Shown in pieces: positions 24,412 to 34,300 of a stretch of 55,320 nt of DNA. Numbering within the stretch: the stretch's first letter is position 1; each line of letters starts with the position of its first letter. The DNA is from Alphaproteobacteria bacterium (GTDB lineage Bacteria > Pseudomonadota > Alphaproteobacteria > Micropepsales > Micropepsaceae). The stretch is taken from positions 1 through 55,320 of the forward strand of contig JAGWJY010000019.1 in NCBI GenBank assembly GCA_028865545.1, in the 5' to 3' direction. The notes under the pieces are model-generated. The model was given only the letters and a program-made list of their open reading frames with translations, was not told the DNA's origin and ran no database searches. The translations under genes and the position numbers were made by a program.

Positions 24412-24509
24412 GCGGAGGGCTTTTGTATATCTTTTCCTGCGGGTACCTCGATCGGGCGCAAAAGCTCGCGCAGCTCGTCTTTATAGCGCTTCTGAAACGC
24501 ACTCTCCAT
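24408..24509 (-). pseudogene. Possible remnant of a minus-strand gene tail (33 residues)
   Basis: An antisense frame ending at 24408 encodes MESAFQKRYKDELRELL followed by RPIEVPAGKDIQKPSA. The same frame is open for about 35 codons upstream (including HSIIDKHWAQN) before a stop. It is protein-like and fills the otherwise empty gap between the GT2 and ATP-grasp genes. It could be the surviving C-terminus of a lost gene. There is no ribosome-binding site at the only ATG. Confidence 0.2.
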
Positions 24510-24539
24510 ATTTTGCGCCCAGTGTTTATCGATGATTGA

Positions 24540-25754
24540 GTGTCGCGCCGTATGTTTCGGCGTATGACGCAGCGAATCCTTCTGGCGACGACCGTCAAAT
24601 GGCCGTCAGCCGCTTATCTGGCAGGCGCCTTCGCGTCACTGGGCTGTCCAGTCGAGGCACTGTTTCCGCGTGGCCATGTGCTAGCCGTCAGCAAGTATCT
24701 AAGCCGCGCTCACACTTACCAGCCGTTGCGTCCGTTGGTGTCGCTTGCCACGGCGATAGCGAGGGCGGGGCCTGACCTGATCATTCCCTGCGACGATCGT
24801 GCCGTCACGATTCTGCAGCGACTTCGCGCCATGGCGCCCGAGTTGTCGGCGCTGCTGGAGCGCTCGATGGGTAGAATGGACTCTTATCCACTGATGATGA
24901 CGCGGAGCAACGCCATTGCTGTAGCACGCTCGGAGGGCGTTACGGCGCCACTTACGGTTCCTGTGGCGGACGAAGTTAATCTCAAATGGGCTTTGGAAAG
25001 CGTTGGGTTACCCGCTGTATTGAAAACAGATGGAAGTTGGGGCGGTGGTGTCGCCGTCGTGCGAACCCATGAAGAGGCAACACTCGCCTTCCGCAAGCTA
25101 GGCCGTGCGCCATCGCGGCTACGGAGTATGGCGCGCGCCGTGGTACGCAAAGACGCACATTTCCTGCTGGCCGCCTACCGGCCGCGTGCGGCTGCAGTTC
25201 ATCTACAGCAATTTATCAATGGCAAACCCGCGACAAGCGCCTTCGCCTGCCGTGATGGCGAGATTCTCGCGGCGATCCACGTCGACGTCGTGGCCTGGCA
25301 GGGTACGACCGGACCCGCGTCGCTGCTGAAGCGCACAGACTGCCCCCAGATGGACAACGCGGCGCGCCGTATCGCGCGCCGTTTTGGGCTGAACGGTCTG
25401 CAGGGACTCGATTTCGTCCGTGACGAAGCGGGCACGGCACATCTGATCGAAATCAATCCGAGAGCGACGCAAATCTGCCATTTGGCGCTCGGCGCAGGAC
25501 ACGATCTGCCGGCCGCGCTGCTCGGCCAGCCGCCGCGCCCGGCGGTGACCGACAAGCAACTGATCGCACTTTTTCCGCAGGAGTGGCGGCGCAATCCGGC
25601 GGAACAGCCTCCGGCCGCGGCCTATCGTGATGTGCCGTGGGATGACCCGGCGGTCCTCGCCGCCGTCGGAGGTGTCCAGCCGCTGTTTGCGCCACACGCC
25701 GACGGCAGGCCGTTTGATGCCACGGCTTTGCGGGCCAGACGCTCCGAATCTTAA
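24540..25754 (+). CDS. ATP-grasp family ligase of unknown substrate
   Basis: The protein has up to 404 residues. The start is uncertain: GTG at 24540 gives the longest form, and ATGs at 24552 and 24564 (MTQRILLATTVKWPSAAY) are equally possible; none has a good ribosome-binding site. The N-terminal domain resembles PurT/carbamoyl-phosphate-type pre-ATP-grasp (LIIPCDDRAVTIL). The ATP-binding part has AVLKTDGSWGGGVAVV near residue 160 and the metal motif IEINPRATQICH near 302. ATP-grasp enzymes join a carboxylate to an amine or similar nucleophile through an acyl phosphate. Within a polysaccharide cluster it could add an amino acid or acyl group to a sugar; this is inference. Confidence 0.75.
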   Translation: MSRRMFRRMTQRILLATTVKWPSAAYLAGAFASLGCPVEALFPRGHVLAVSKYLSRAHTYQPLRPLVSLATAIARAGPDLIIPCDDRAVTILQRLRAMAPELSALLERSMGRMDSYPLMMTRSNAIAVARSEGVTAPLTVPVADEVNLKWALESVGLPAVLKTDGSWGGGVAVVRTHEEATLAFRKLGRAPSRLRSMARAVVRKDAHFLLAAYRPRAAAVHLQQFINGKPATSAFACRDGEILAAIHVDVVAWQGTTGPASLLKRTDCPQMDNAARRIARRFGLNGLQGLDFVRDEAGTAHLIEINPRATQICHLALGAGHDLPAALLGQPPRPAVTDKQLIALFPQEWRRNPAEQPPAAAYRDVPWDDPAVLAAVGGVQPLFAPHADGRPFDATALRARRSES

Positions 25755-25843
25755 CGGATTGGCGAGGCGTCAATCGCCGGATTCTCACCAACCTACTGCC
25801 AAGAAATGTTTAAGAAGGACCGCGGCGTTAACCATTCGTCAGC

Positions 25844-25862
25844 GTAAACCGGGGTAAACCGG
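25844..25862. repeat. Tandem GTAAACCGG repeat before the co-polymerase gene
   Basis: GTAAACCGG occurs twice with a 10-bp period (25844-25852 and 25854-25862), 60 bp upstream of the ATG at 25923. One helical turn between copies suits a protein binding the same DNA face twice. It could also be chance. Confidence 0.3.
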
Positions 25863-25922
25863 CCAAAGGTGCCGAAGGAAGGCTTAAAGCCGACCGGAAG
25901 CGTAGGGCGATCATTCCGGTCC

Positions 25923-28067
25923 ATGGCCATCGACAGAACCGCGCCAAGCTTGACCTCTACCGCCGGAGGCACCGACGACACGTCGTTCGGGTTTGCCGAT
26001 CTCATGCGCGTACTCCACGAGCGCCGCATCCTTATCCGTAACGTGACGACCCTGGTTGTTCTCCTGACCGTGCTGGTCGTAATGCTGCTGCCGACGCTCT
26101 ATTCAAGTTCGGCTGTTGTCATGCTCGAGCAGCGCAAGAACAACATCGCCGATCTGTCTTCCGTGCTCTCGGCGCTACCGACCGATCCGTCCTCGGTACA
26201 AAACCAGATACAGCTCCTGTCTTCGCGCGATCTGGCGCAGCGTGTTATCGGCAAGCTGAAGCTTTACAACGATCCGGAATTCAATCCTGCCATTAACAAT
26301 GGTGGACTGCCGACACTTGGCGCGCTTCTCCATATGATCCGCCCTGCGAAGGTCATTCCGGGCCAGGACCGCGCCGATTACGAACGCGACGCCATTGTCA
26401 GCAACTTCCTAAGTCATTTGAGTGTCGACGCGCTGGGCCTCTCGACCTCGATCACCGTGACGTTCACCTCGCGCGATCCAGCGAAAGCCGCGTTGATCGC
26501 CAACACGCTCGCAAACGCCTACACCGAAGATCAAGTCGATCTTAAAATCGCCGCCGCGCGCAAGGCCACACAATGGCTGACCGACCGCATGCATCAGTTG
26601 GCGCAGCAGGTGCAGAGTGAACAGAATGCGGTCGAGCAATACAAGGCGGCGCACGACCTAGTGGATTCGGGGCAGGGCAATTCACTCGTCGACCAGCAGC
26701 TCGTCGCCATCAACGCGCAACTCGTTGCCGCGCAATCTGATCTTGCCGAGAAGAAGGCGACCTATGATCGTGTCGAGGCCTTGGTGCGGACTGGCAATAC
26801 CGGCGATGTCTCGCAAATTGTTGCTTCGCCCCTGATCGTCAAGTTGCGTACTCAGGAAGCTGATCTCATCCGCCAAGAAGCCGATTTGGCGACGCGTTAT
26901 GGGCCGAACCATCCGAAGATGCTCGCTATTCGCATGCAGAAGCGCGATCTGGACGACAAGGTTGCCCAGGAAGTATCGCGTATTGCAGGATCGATCGCCA
27001 ACGACATGGCAGTCGCCCGCGCCCATGTCGACTCGATTGAGGCAAGCTTGGCGCGCGTCGAGAAACAGGCGGAGAACGATAACCTGGCGCGCGTCAAACT
27101 GAACGCGCTGGAAGACAACATGGCGTCGACGCGCACCATGTACGAATCCTTTGTGTCTCGTCTGCGTGCCACCCAATACCAGGACAATCTCGACAATCCC
27201 GAAGCGCGTGTCATTTCCAATGCGCCGATTCCGAGCGCCCCAAGTTCTCCGCACCGCATGCTGTTTTTCGTTGCATCGATCCCGGCAGGTTTGATGCTGG
27301 GCATCCTCATGGCGCTGCTGGCGGAACGGTTCCAGGGTCCGCTGCCGAGTAACGATTTGCGCCAGGTCCGCATGGCACCCGTTATGGCACGTCCCGTTCC
27401 GGCCTTTGCCTTGCCGCCTGTTCTGGCGGAACTTTCAGCGACCTCGGACATGCGCGCGGCCAGTTATGTGGTTGATCGGCCGGATGCACCCTACAGCCGG
27501 GCTTACCAATCCCTGCTGGGCCAGGTGGCGCCGGCATGGCCCGGCCGGGGGAAGATCGTTGCCGTGACGGCGCCCGGCCCGGACGTGGGAAAGTCGGTGA
27601 TTGCGCTCGGATTGGCGCGCGCTGCGGCACGGCAAGGTCTGCGGACGGTCATCATCGATGGCAACTTCGAACGGCCCGTCATCGCGGCTGCAATGGGTTA
27701 TAATTCAATATCGGCCGGGATTGGTGAGCTTTTGGCAGGGGCACAGCCCTTATCGCGCTCTCTGGTGCGGGATCCGAAGTCCAGTGCGTTGCTGCTCTCT
27801 GCGGCGCGGCCAACTGGTCCGGCCCAAATGCTCTGGACCGCACCCAAGATGGTGGAACTGCTCAATTATTTCCGGCAGACCTGCGACCTGGTGCTGGTTG
27901 ACGCCACGCCGGTTTTGACGGCGAGGGATATGACCTTCCTGGCACGGCTATGCGACCAGGTTGTGCTGGTCGCCCACGGCCGGGGGCCTCAAGCCGTTCT
28001 GGAAGACGCCACGCGTGCGCTAGCGGCAAGCGGTGCACCCGCGACCGGCCTGGTGATCACCCGCTAG
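25923..28067 (+). CDS. Exopolysaccharide chain-length determinant/BY-kinase-like co-polymerase (Wzc/GumC type)
   Basis: This 714-residue protein starts at the ATG at 25923 (a GTG at 25869 would add 18 residues). Residues 20-115 form a Wzz domain with the first transmembrane helix (TLVVLLTVLVVMLLP). A long periplasmic coiled-coil region follows (about 180-415, QSEQNAVEQYKAAHDL). A second helix lies near 450-472 (SIPAGLMLGILMALLAERF). A cytoplasmic P-loop domain then has Walker A GPDVGKS, a Walker A'-like VIIDGNFERP and Walker B LVLVDATP. The A' box lacks the usual second Asp, and no tyrosine-rich tail is present (it ends TGLVITR), so autophosphorylation is doubtful. It should control polymer length and export with the Wzy and flippase genes before it. 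Confidence 0.88.
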   Translation: MAIDRTAPSLTSTAGGTDDTSFGFADLMRVLHERRILIRNVTTLVVLLTVLVVMLLPTLYSSSAVVMLEQRKNNIADLSSVLSALPTDPSSVQNQIQLLSSRDLAQRVIGKLKLYNDPEFNPAINNGGLPTLGALLHMIRPAKVIPGQDRADYERDAIVSNFLSHLSVDALGLSTSITVTFTSRDPAKAALIANTLANAYTEDQVDLKIAAARKATQWLTDRMHQLAQQVQSEQNAVEQYKAAHDLVDSGQGNSLVDQQLVAINAQLVAAQSDLAEKKATYDRVEALVRTGNTGDVSQIVASPLIVKLRTQEADLIRQEADLATRYGPNHPKMLAIRMQKRDLDDKVAQEVSRIAGSIANDMAVARAHVDSIEASLARVEKQAENDNLARVKLNALEDNMASTRTMYESFVSRLRATQYQDNLDNPEARVISNAPIPSAPSSPHRMLFFVASIPAGLMLGILMALLAERFQGPLPSNDLRQVRMAPVMARPVPAFALPPVLAELSATSDMRAASYVVDRPDAPYSRAYQSLLGQVAPAWPGRGKIVAVTAPGPDVGKSVIALGLARAAARQGLRTVIIDGNFERPVIAAAMGYNSISAGIGELLAGAQPLSRSLVRDPKSSALLLSAARPTGPAQMLWTAPKMVELLNYFRQTCDLVLVDATPVLTARDMTFLARLCDQVVLVAHGRGPQAVLEDATRALAASGAPATGLVITR

Positions 28068-28163
28068 TAGCTCAGCTTGACTTTTTACCTAGCCGGCGGT
28101 TGATACGCAGCGCCTTCGAGTAAACCATCTTGGAAAATATTTACGTTGAACCTTTCGCGGGAA

Positions 28164-28232
28164 ATGAGCTACGCGGAGCACCCCATGGCCTCATACTCCG
28201 GCGCGACCAACTCCACTTCGGTAGCAAAGTGA
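28164..28232 (+). CDS. Possible 22-residue leader peptide
   Basis: ATG at 28164, preceded by GGGA, opens MSYAEHPMASYSGATNSTSVAK and stops 8 bp before the first IalB gene. Length and position fit a leader peptide or a chance ORF; there is nothing else to support it. The 172-bp gap also holds TTGACT at 28078 with a TTGATA-like block 17 bases on, a candidate promoter. Confidence 0.2.
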   Translation: MSYAEHPMASYSGATNSTSVAK

Positions 28233-28239
28233 ACCCCAC

Positions 28240-28860
28240 ATGAGCGAAACGTCCTCTTCCGTGCTGACGCGCATGGGCACTGCCCTCAGCGGCATGCCGC
28301 CCGCGCTGTGGCGTCTGATACTAGTCCTCGTCGTCTTTCTGGTGGGCGGCGTAGCCGGTTGGATTGGCCGCGGTGTCCTGGCCGGCCCTGCCGATGTTCC
28401 GACGATGAGCGTCTATCAGGATTGGCACCTGCTTTGTCCGGCGATCAAGACCAAGGACGGGGCCTGCGAGCTAAGTCAGGACGTCTACGAACAAAAGGCC
28501 GGCGAACGGCTAGCGCGCATCATTCTGGCGAAGGACAAAGACAAGAGCATGGTGATGTACGTCACCGTACCGCTTCAGGTCCTTCTCGAGCCTGGGCTTG
28601 GACTCAAGCTCGGCGATGAAAAGGTGCAGGTGTTCCAGTATAAAACTTGCACGGAAGAAGGCTGCCTCGCTGTCATCCCCGTCGACGACCAGATGATCGC
28701 CTCCCTCAGCAAGGCGCAAGATGCAGGGATCGACGTTGCCCAGCCAAACGGTAAGGGCGCGGAATTGCCTTTCTCGATGAAAGGCTACACCGACGCCTAC
28801 AATGCATTCCTGAATAACGAAGCTAAGCGCAAATCCTGGTGGCGGAGACTGTGGTCATGA
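28240..28860 (+). CDS. Invasion-associated locus B (IalB) family protein, membrane-anchored
   Basis: This is a 206-residue protein with one N-terminal transmembrane segment (ALWRLILVLVVFLVGGVAGW, residues 22-41) and no clear cleavage site, so it is probably anchored with its domain in the periplasm. The IalB domain runs from VYQDWHLLC to the end. It has two cysteine pairs (LLCP with DGACELSQ, and YKTCTEEGCLAVI) and the C-terminal FSMKGYTDAYNAF element. IalB was described in Bartonella as an invasion factor, but the family is widespread in non-pathogenic alphaproteobacteria with unknown envelope function. Its stop shares ATGA with the second IalB gene. Confidence 0.85.
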   Translation: MSETSSSVLTRMGTALSGMPPALWRLILVLVVFLVGGVAGWIGRGVLAGPADVPTMSVYQDWHLLCPAIKTKDGACELSQDVYEQKAGERLARIILAKDKDKSMVMYVTVPLQVLLEPGLGLKLGDEKVQVFQYKTCTEEGCLAVIPVDDQMIASLSKAQDAGIDVAQPNGKGAELPFSMKGYTDAYNAFLNNEAKRKSWWRRLWS

Positions 28861-29471
28861 AGTCTGTCGGTATTCGGTTCGCAGGTCTCGTCGTCAGCCT
28901 TATAGCGTTCTCTCTTCTTGCGACGCCGGATGTGGCTGCGCCCGCGGCGAGCGCGCCTGCTCAGGCTGACGCCAACAAGCCCGTCCAGCCCGATGTGACG
29001 CAGGAATTCGGGGATTGGACTGTGCGCTGCTATCCAGTCTCATCGCCGGCGCCGTGCGAAATGCTCGAGATGCTGGTCAACAAGAAGACCGGCCGTCGCG
29101 TGCTGGGCGTCGTGCTCGTGTACAACACGTCGAACAGCCAGCACGTGATGCAGATCGCGCTGCCGTTGGGCGTGATGCTGCAGAACGGTGCCGTGCTCAG
29201 CTCAGATACGTTCACCTCCGATGTCATGCATTTCCGGCTGTGTGACGTTCAGGGTTGCTATGTCGTGGCACCTCTCGACGACAGCGCGGTCGACCAGCTC
29301 GGCAAGGCCACCAAGGCAGAAATGCAGATCGTTTCGGTCGACGGCAAGAAATTCAATATCGCCTTCTCGCTAAAAGGGTTCACCGCCGCGCATAATTCGC
29401 TGGTGCAGCTGGCGCGGCAGAAGGCCGCCGGTTCCTCTTCCAGCACGTCCTCGGACGCGCAGAAGCATTAG
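28857..29471 (+). CDS. IalB-family protein, exported
   Basis: This is a 204-residue protein. The ATG at 28857 lies in the ATGA overlap with GGAGA upstream. It has a signal peptide (residues 1-30, core FAGLVVSLIAFSLLATP) and then an alanine/proline-rich linker. The domain starts at FGDWTVRCYP and keeps the family cysteine pairs (VRCYPVSSPAPCEM; LCDVQGCYVV) and the FSLKGFTAAHNSL element. It ends in a Ser/Ala-rich tail (SSSSTSSDAQKH). It is paired with the anchored paralogue before it, so the two may work together, perhaps one anchored and one soluble. A strong terminator follows 30 bp downstream. Confidence 0.87.
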   Translation: MKSVGIRFAGLVVSLIAFSLLATPDVAAPAASAPAQADANKPVQPDVTQEFGDWTVRCYPVSSPAPCEMLEMLVNKKTGRRVLGVVLVYNTSNSQHVMQIALPLGVMLQNGAVLSSDTFTSDVMHFRLCDVQGCYVVAPLDDSAVDQLGKATKAEMQIVSVDGKKFNIAFSLKGFTAAHNSLVQLARQKAAGSSSSTSSDAQKH

Positions 29472-29500
29472 CTTTTCGCTGGATACGCTCTTGCGTTTCG

Positions 29501-29542
29501 CGGGCCGGCTGACAATTCGTCAGGCGGCCCGTTGTTTTTGTT
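29501..29542 (+). terminator. Rho-independent terminator after the IalB pair
   Basis: CGGGCCG-G-CTGAC and GTCAG-G-CGGCCCG form a 13-position stem with one internal G-G mismatch and an AATTC loop. TTGTTTTTGTT follows. This is the clearest intrinsic terminator in the window. It ends the IalB unit (and any read-through from the polysaccharide cluster) before the RND operon. Confidence 0.85.
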
Positions 29543-29743
29543 CTGCTTTCGTCTCTCGTGGCACCGTGCCCGTGAGTGCATGGCAGAATTTTACCCCCCC
29601 ACTTCGCGACAAATCGGACAAATTTCTCCAAAACTGCTTTGCTATCCCCATATAGCTATCATCCCGCCTTGCGGCCGCCGGCGCGCAGACGGAGACGGGC
29701 GCAGCCGTTCTGCGAGATCGCGAGCCAACAGTCGGAATTTCGC

Positions 29744-31261
29744 ATGAATAGCCACAGCGACGATGCAAGCAGGTTCCAGTCTGCGTCCGATGGGGCGCGC
29801 CGCAATTTCGAACAGGCGCGGCTGCGTTTCGGCACGGCCGGGGACCGCGTAGATCCGTACCTCAAAAAGGCTGGCGGTTATGTCGGCGACATTAGGCGTT
29901 GGTCGTCAAACCATCTGCCCGGTGGAGAGAAATCGCTCTGGGTCGCCATCGGCCTCATCGTGCTGATAGCATTCGTGTGGGCAATTCTGCCGGGCCAGAC
30001 CGCAATCGACGCCGGCCGCGTGGGCATGAATGGGCCGCAGCCGGTCGGCGTTGCCGTGGCCAAGAAGGGCAATATCGACCTGACTATCGATGCACTGGGT
30101 ACCGTCACCCCGCTGGCGACGGTTACGGTTAGGCCGCAAGTGAGCGGCCAGTTGCTGCGCATCGATTTTCAAGAAGGCCAGCGCGTCAAGGCTGGCGCCT
30201 TGCTAGCCGAAATCGATCCGCGTCCCTATCAGGCGGCGCTCGATCAGGCGAAAGGTCAGCTGGCGCGCGACAGTGCCTTGCTTACCAACGCACGGCTCGA
30301 TTTGAAACGCCAGCAGGCGCTTTATGCGGCGAAGGCAACGTCGCAGCAGGTTCTTGATACACAGCAGACGCTCGTGAAGCAGGACGAGGGTATCGTGCTT
30401 TCCGATCAGGCCAATGTGGAAACGGCCGCGATTAATCTCGGCTACACGCGCATCACGTCGCCGGTAGCCGGGCTGGCCGGTTTGCGTCAAGTGGACGTCG
30501 GCAATTTCGTCAGCGCCGGACAGTCAACGGGCGTCGTCGTCGTCACCCAGCTTGAACCGATGTCCGTCGTCTTCGCCGTACCAGAGGACAGCGTCGATTC
30601 TATCGTTTCACGCATGAATTCCGGCGCCACACTTCAAGTGAGCGCCTATGACCGCGACCAAACGACAAAGCTCGCCTCCGGCAAGCTTTCGGCCGTCGAC
30701 AGCCAAATCGATACGACGACAGGCACCGTGAAGCTGCGGGCGCTCTTCGACAATGAAGATGGCGTGCTGTTTCCCAACCAGTTCGTCAATGTCCGCCTTC
30801 TGGTCAGGACATTGCATGGGCAGATCGTCATACCGGCCTCCGCGATTCAGCGCGGCACGGACGGCGCCTATGTCTTCGTGGTGAAGCCGGATCATACGAT
30901 TCAGATGCGCACCGTGACGCTCGGCCCTCAGCAGGGCGACAGCGTTTCCATCGTCAAAGGTCTCAACGTCGGCGAGACCGTAGTGACAGATGGCGGCGAC
31001 CGTCTGCGTGATGGCGCCGCGGTCACGATTCCGAGCGGAGAGAAAGTCGCCAAGGTTGTGCCGGCGCAGAACGCAGTCGCCGTGACGCCTAATCCGCAAG
31101 AAGAGCGCCGCGCCCTGTTCCGCAAGCTGACGCCGGCGGAGCGCGAACAACTTCGCGGCATGGCCCCTGACGCGCGCAGGGCATGGATGAAGTCCCATCG
31201 CGACGAACTTATGAAACGCAAGGATCAACCTGGCGGTGGCTTTGGCGGCGGGGGACGTTAG
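29744..31261 (+). CDS. mdtA: RND efflux periplasmic adaptor subunit (MdtA-like)
   Basis: This 505-residue protein starts at the ATG at 29744 (MNSHSDDASRF). A cytoplasmic N-tail of about 65 residues precedes the membrane anchor (SLWVAIGLIVLIAFVWAIL). The adaptor domains follow: ALGTVTPLATVTVRPQVSG and VKAGALLAEIDPRPYQAALD (lipoyl/hairpin), ITSPVAGLAGLRQVDVGNFV, then TLGPQQGDSVSIVKGL near the end of the membrane-proximal domain. It links the inner-membrane RND pumps to an outer-membrane channel, which is not encoded in this window. The C-terminal tail (about 50 residues, EERRALFRKLTPAEREQLRG, ending Gly-rich) is longer than in E. coli MdtA. It is the first gene of an operon with two pump genes. 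Confidence 0.92.
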   Translation: MNSHSDDASRFQSASDGARRNFEQARLRFGTAGDRVDPYLKKAGGYVGDIRRWSSNHLPGGEKSLWVAIGLIVLIAFVWAILPGQTAIDAGRVGMNGPQPVGVAVAKKGNIDLTIDALGTVTPLATVTVRPQVSGQLLRIDFQEGQRVKAGALLAEIDPRPYQAALDQAKGQLARDSALLTNARLDLKRQQALYAAKATSQQVLDTQQTLVKQDEGIVLSDQANVETAAINLGYTRITSPVAGLAGLRQVDVGNFVSAGQSTGVVVVTQLEPMSVVFAVPEDSVDSIVSRMNSGATLQVSAYDRDQTTKLASGKLSAVDSQIDTTTGTVKLRALFDNEDGVLFPNQFVNVRLLVRTLHGQIVIPASAIQRGTDGAYVFVVKPDHTIQMRTVTLGPQQGDSVSIVKGLNVGETVVTDGGDRLRDGAAVTIPSGEKVAKVVPAQNAVAVTPNPQEERRALFRKLTPAEREQLRGMAPDARRAWMKSHRDELMKRKDQPGGGFGGGGR

Positions 31262-31302
31262 CCCTGATGGCTGCGGATCGAACGCTCTAAAGGCCAATCG
31301 CA

Positions 31303-34300
31303 ATGAATCCTTCTGCGCCTTTTATCCAGCGTCCGGTCGCGACATCCCTGTTGATGATCGCGATCATGTTGCTGGGGCTGGCTGGATATAGATACTTGCC
31401 GCTGTCGGCGTTGCCGGAAGTCGACTATCCAACCATCCAGGTGCAGACCTTCTTGCCCGGCGCCAGCCCGGATGTGATGACCACTTCGGTCACCGCCCCG
31501 CTGGAGCGCCAGTTCGGCCAGATGCCGGGCCTGAAGCAGATGTCGTCGATCAGCTCCGGTGGTGCCTCCATCATCACCCTGCAGTTCGATCTGAGCCTCA
31601 GTCTCGATGTCGCCGAACAGGAAGTGCAGGCAGCGATCAACGCCGGCGGCAATCTCTTGCCGCAGAGCCTTCCTGCGCCGCCGGTCTACGCCAAGGTTAA
31701 TCCGGCTGATGCGCCTATTCTGACGCTGGCGATCAGCTCCAAGACAATGCCGATCACCCAGGTGGAGGATCTTGCGGACACGCGTCTCGCGCAGAAAATC
31801 TCGCAGCTTGCGGGCGTCGGACTTGTAAGCATCAATGGCGGCCAGCGGCCGGCGGTGCGCGTACGCGCCAACATGCAGGCGCTTGCCGCCTATGGGCTCA
31901 ATGTCGACGATCTCAGAACAACGATCGCCAACGCCAACTCCAACGCACCGAAGGGTAGTTTCGACGGCGCTTCGCGATCCTACACCATCGACGCCAACGA
32001 TCAGATTCAATCCGTCGCCGATTACAAGAAGATCGTCGTCGCCTACAAGAACGGTGCGCCGGTCCACCTTTCCGACGTCGCTAGCGTCGTACAGAGCGCC
32101 GAAAACGTGAATCTCGGCAGCTGGATGAACACCACACCGGCTGTCCTGCTCAACATCCAGCGCCAACCGGGCGCCAACGTCATCGATGTCGTCGATTCCA
32201 TCAAGGAGATTCTGCCGGACCTCAAGGCCTCGCTGCCGGCTTCCGTCTCCGTCGACGTATTGACCGACCGAACCAACACCATCCGCGCCTCGGTCGCCGA
32301 CGTGCAGTTTGAACTGACGTTGGCGGTCATACTGGTTGTCCTGGTGATCTTTCTCTTCCTGCGCAATCTGTCTGCGACTTTCATTCCCAGCATGTCTGTA
32401 CCGCTTTCGATCGTCGGCACTTTCGCGGCGATGTACCTGCTCGGCTACTCGCTCAACAATCTCTCTCTCATGGCGCTGACCATTTCCGCCGGGTTCGTGG
32501 TCGACGACGCCATTGTGATGATAGAGAACATCAGTCGTTACCTTGAGGCGGGGTATACCCCGCTCGAGGCGGCGATGAAGGGCGCTGGCGAGATCGGCTT
32601 CACCATCGTTTCGTTGACGGTGTCTTTGATCGCGGTGCTGATCCCTCTGCTGTTCATGCAGGAAGTGGTGGGCCGCCTGTTCCGCGAATTCGCCGTGACG
32701 CTGGCAGTTACCATCCTTATCTCGGCGGTCGTGTCACTCACCTTGGTGCCGATGTTGTGCGCGAAACTATTGCGTCGTCGCCCCGAAACCAAACAGATGG
32801 GCCCAATCGCGCGCAAGGCAGAGGAATATTACGAGTGGATGGTCCGCGAATATGATCGTCTGCTAAGATGGGTTCTAGACCATCAACCGCTGACGCTCGC
32901 AGTCGCCGTCGGCACGTTGGTCTTCACCGTTCTTCTCTATATCGTGATTCCGAAGGGCTTCTTCCCTTTGCAGGATACCGGTCTCATCCAGGCTTACACA
33001 GAGGCCGGACCGACGGTGTCCTTCGCCGAAATGGCCAGGCGTCAAGACGCGCTCGCCGCGGAAATTCTGAAGGACCCGGACGTCACGAGCCTTTCGTCCT
33101 TCATCGGCGTTGATGGCAGCAATACCACGCTGAATAGCGGCCGCTTCCTGATCAACCTGAAAGCCAAAGGCGAGCGCGGTGACATACAGGCCACCATGCG
33201 CCGGATCGTGGCCGCTTCGAAGAATGTTCCAGGCATTGCGTTGTATTTGCAGCCCGTTCAGGATCTGACGATCGATGCCACTGTTAGCCGGGCCCAATAT
33301 CAATTTGTCCTTGAGGACGCCAAGTCCGCGATTCTCACCCAGTGGGTCCCGGTGCTCATGCGGCGCCTGGCCGCGGCGCCCGAGTTGGCCAACGTCTCCA
33401 CCAATTTCTTGGATCGCGGGTTGGCCGCCTATGTGACTGTCGATCGGGATACCGCGGCGCGGTTTGGCATCACCGCCGCGACCATCGACAACGCGCTGTA
33501 TGACGCCTTCGGTCAGCGCATTATTTCAACGATTTACACGGAGTCGAGCCAATATCGGGTTATTCTGGAGGCCGATCCGAAGGTCCAGGACTCCGTCGCG
33601 TCGCTCGCGAATATCTACCTGCCGTCGGCCGGTGGCGGGCAGGTACCGCTGTCGTCGGTCGCCCGCATCGAAGTCAAGCCGGTGCCCATCGAGAATGATC
33701 ATCTCAGCCAGTTTCCGGCGGCGATGATCTCGTTCGACGTGGCCTCCGGCTATTCGCTCGGTGCGGCCGTGGACGCTGTGCGCAAGGCTGAAGTCGATGC
33801 GCAACTACCTGCCAGCATCACCACACACTTCCAGGGTGCAGCGCTGGCCTTCCAGTCCACACTCGGCAACGAGTTGCTGCTGATCCTGGCGGCGGTCGCG
33901 ACGGTCTACATCGTGTTGGGTGTGCTCTATGAGAGCTACATCCATCCGGTCACCATTTTGTCGACGTTACCGTCCGCCGGCGTCGGCGCGCTGTTGGCCT
34001 TGATCATCACCGGCCACGACCTCAACATCGTCTCGATCATCGGCATCATCCTGTTGATAGGCATCGTCAAGAAGAATGCCATCATGATGATCGATTTTGC
34101 GCTCGAGGCGGAACGCCATGAAGGTAAGAGCCCGCGCGACGCCATCTATCAGGCGGCCATGCTGCGCTTCCGCCCAATCATGATGACCACGGTGGCGGCG
34201 ATGTTCGGCGCGCTGCCGCTGATGCTGGGCAGCGGCACGGGGTCTGAGCTCCGCCATCCGCTCGGCATCGCGATCGTCGGCGGCCTGATCGTCAGTCAGA

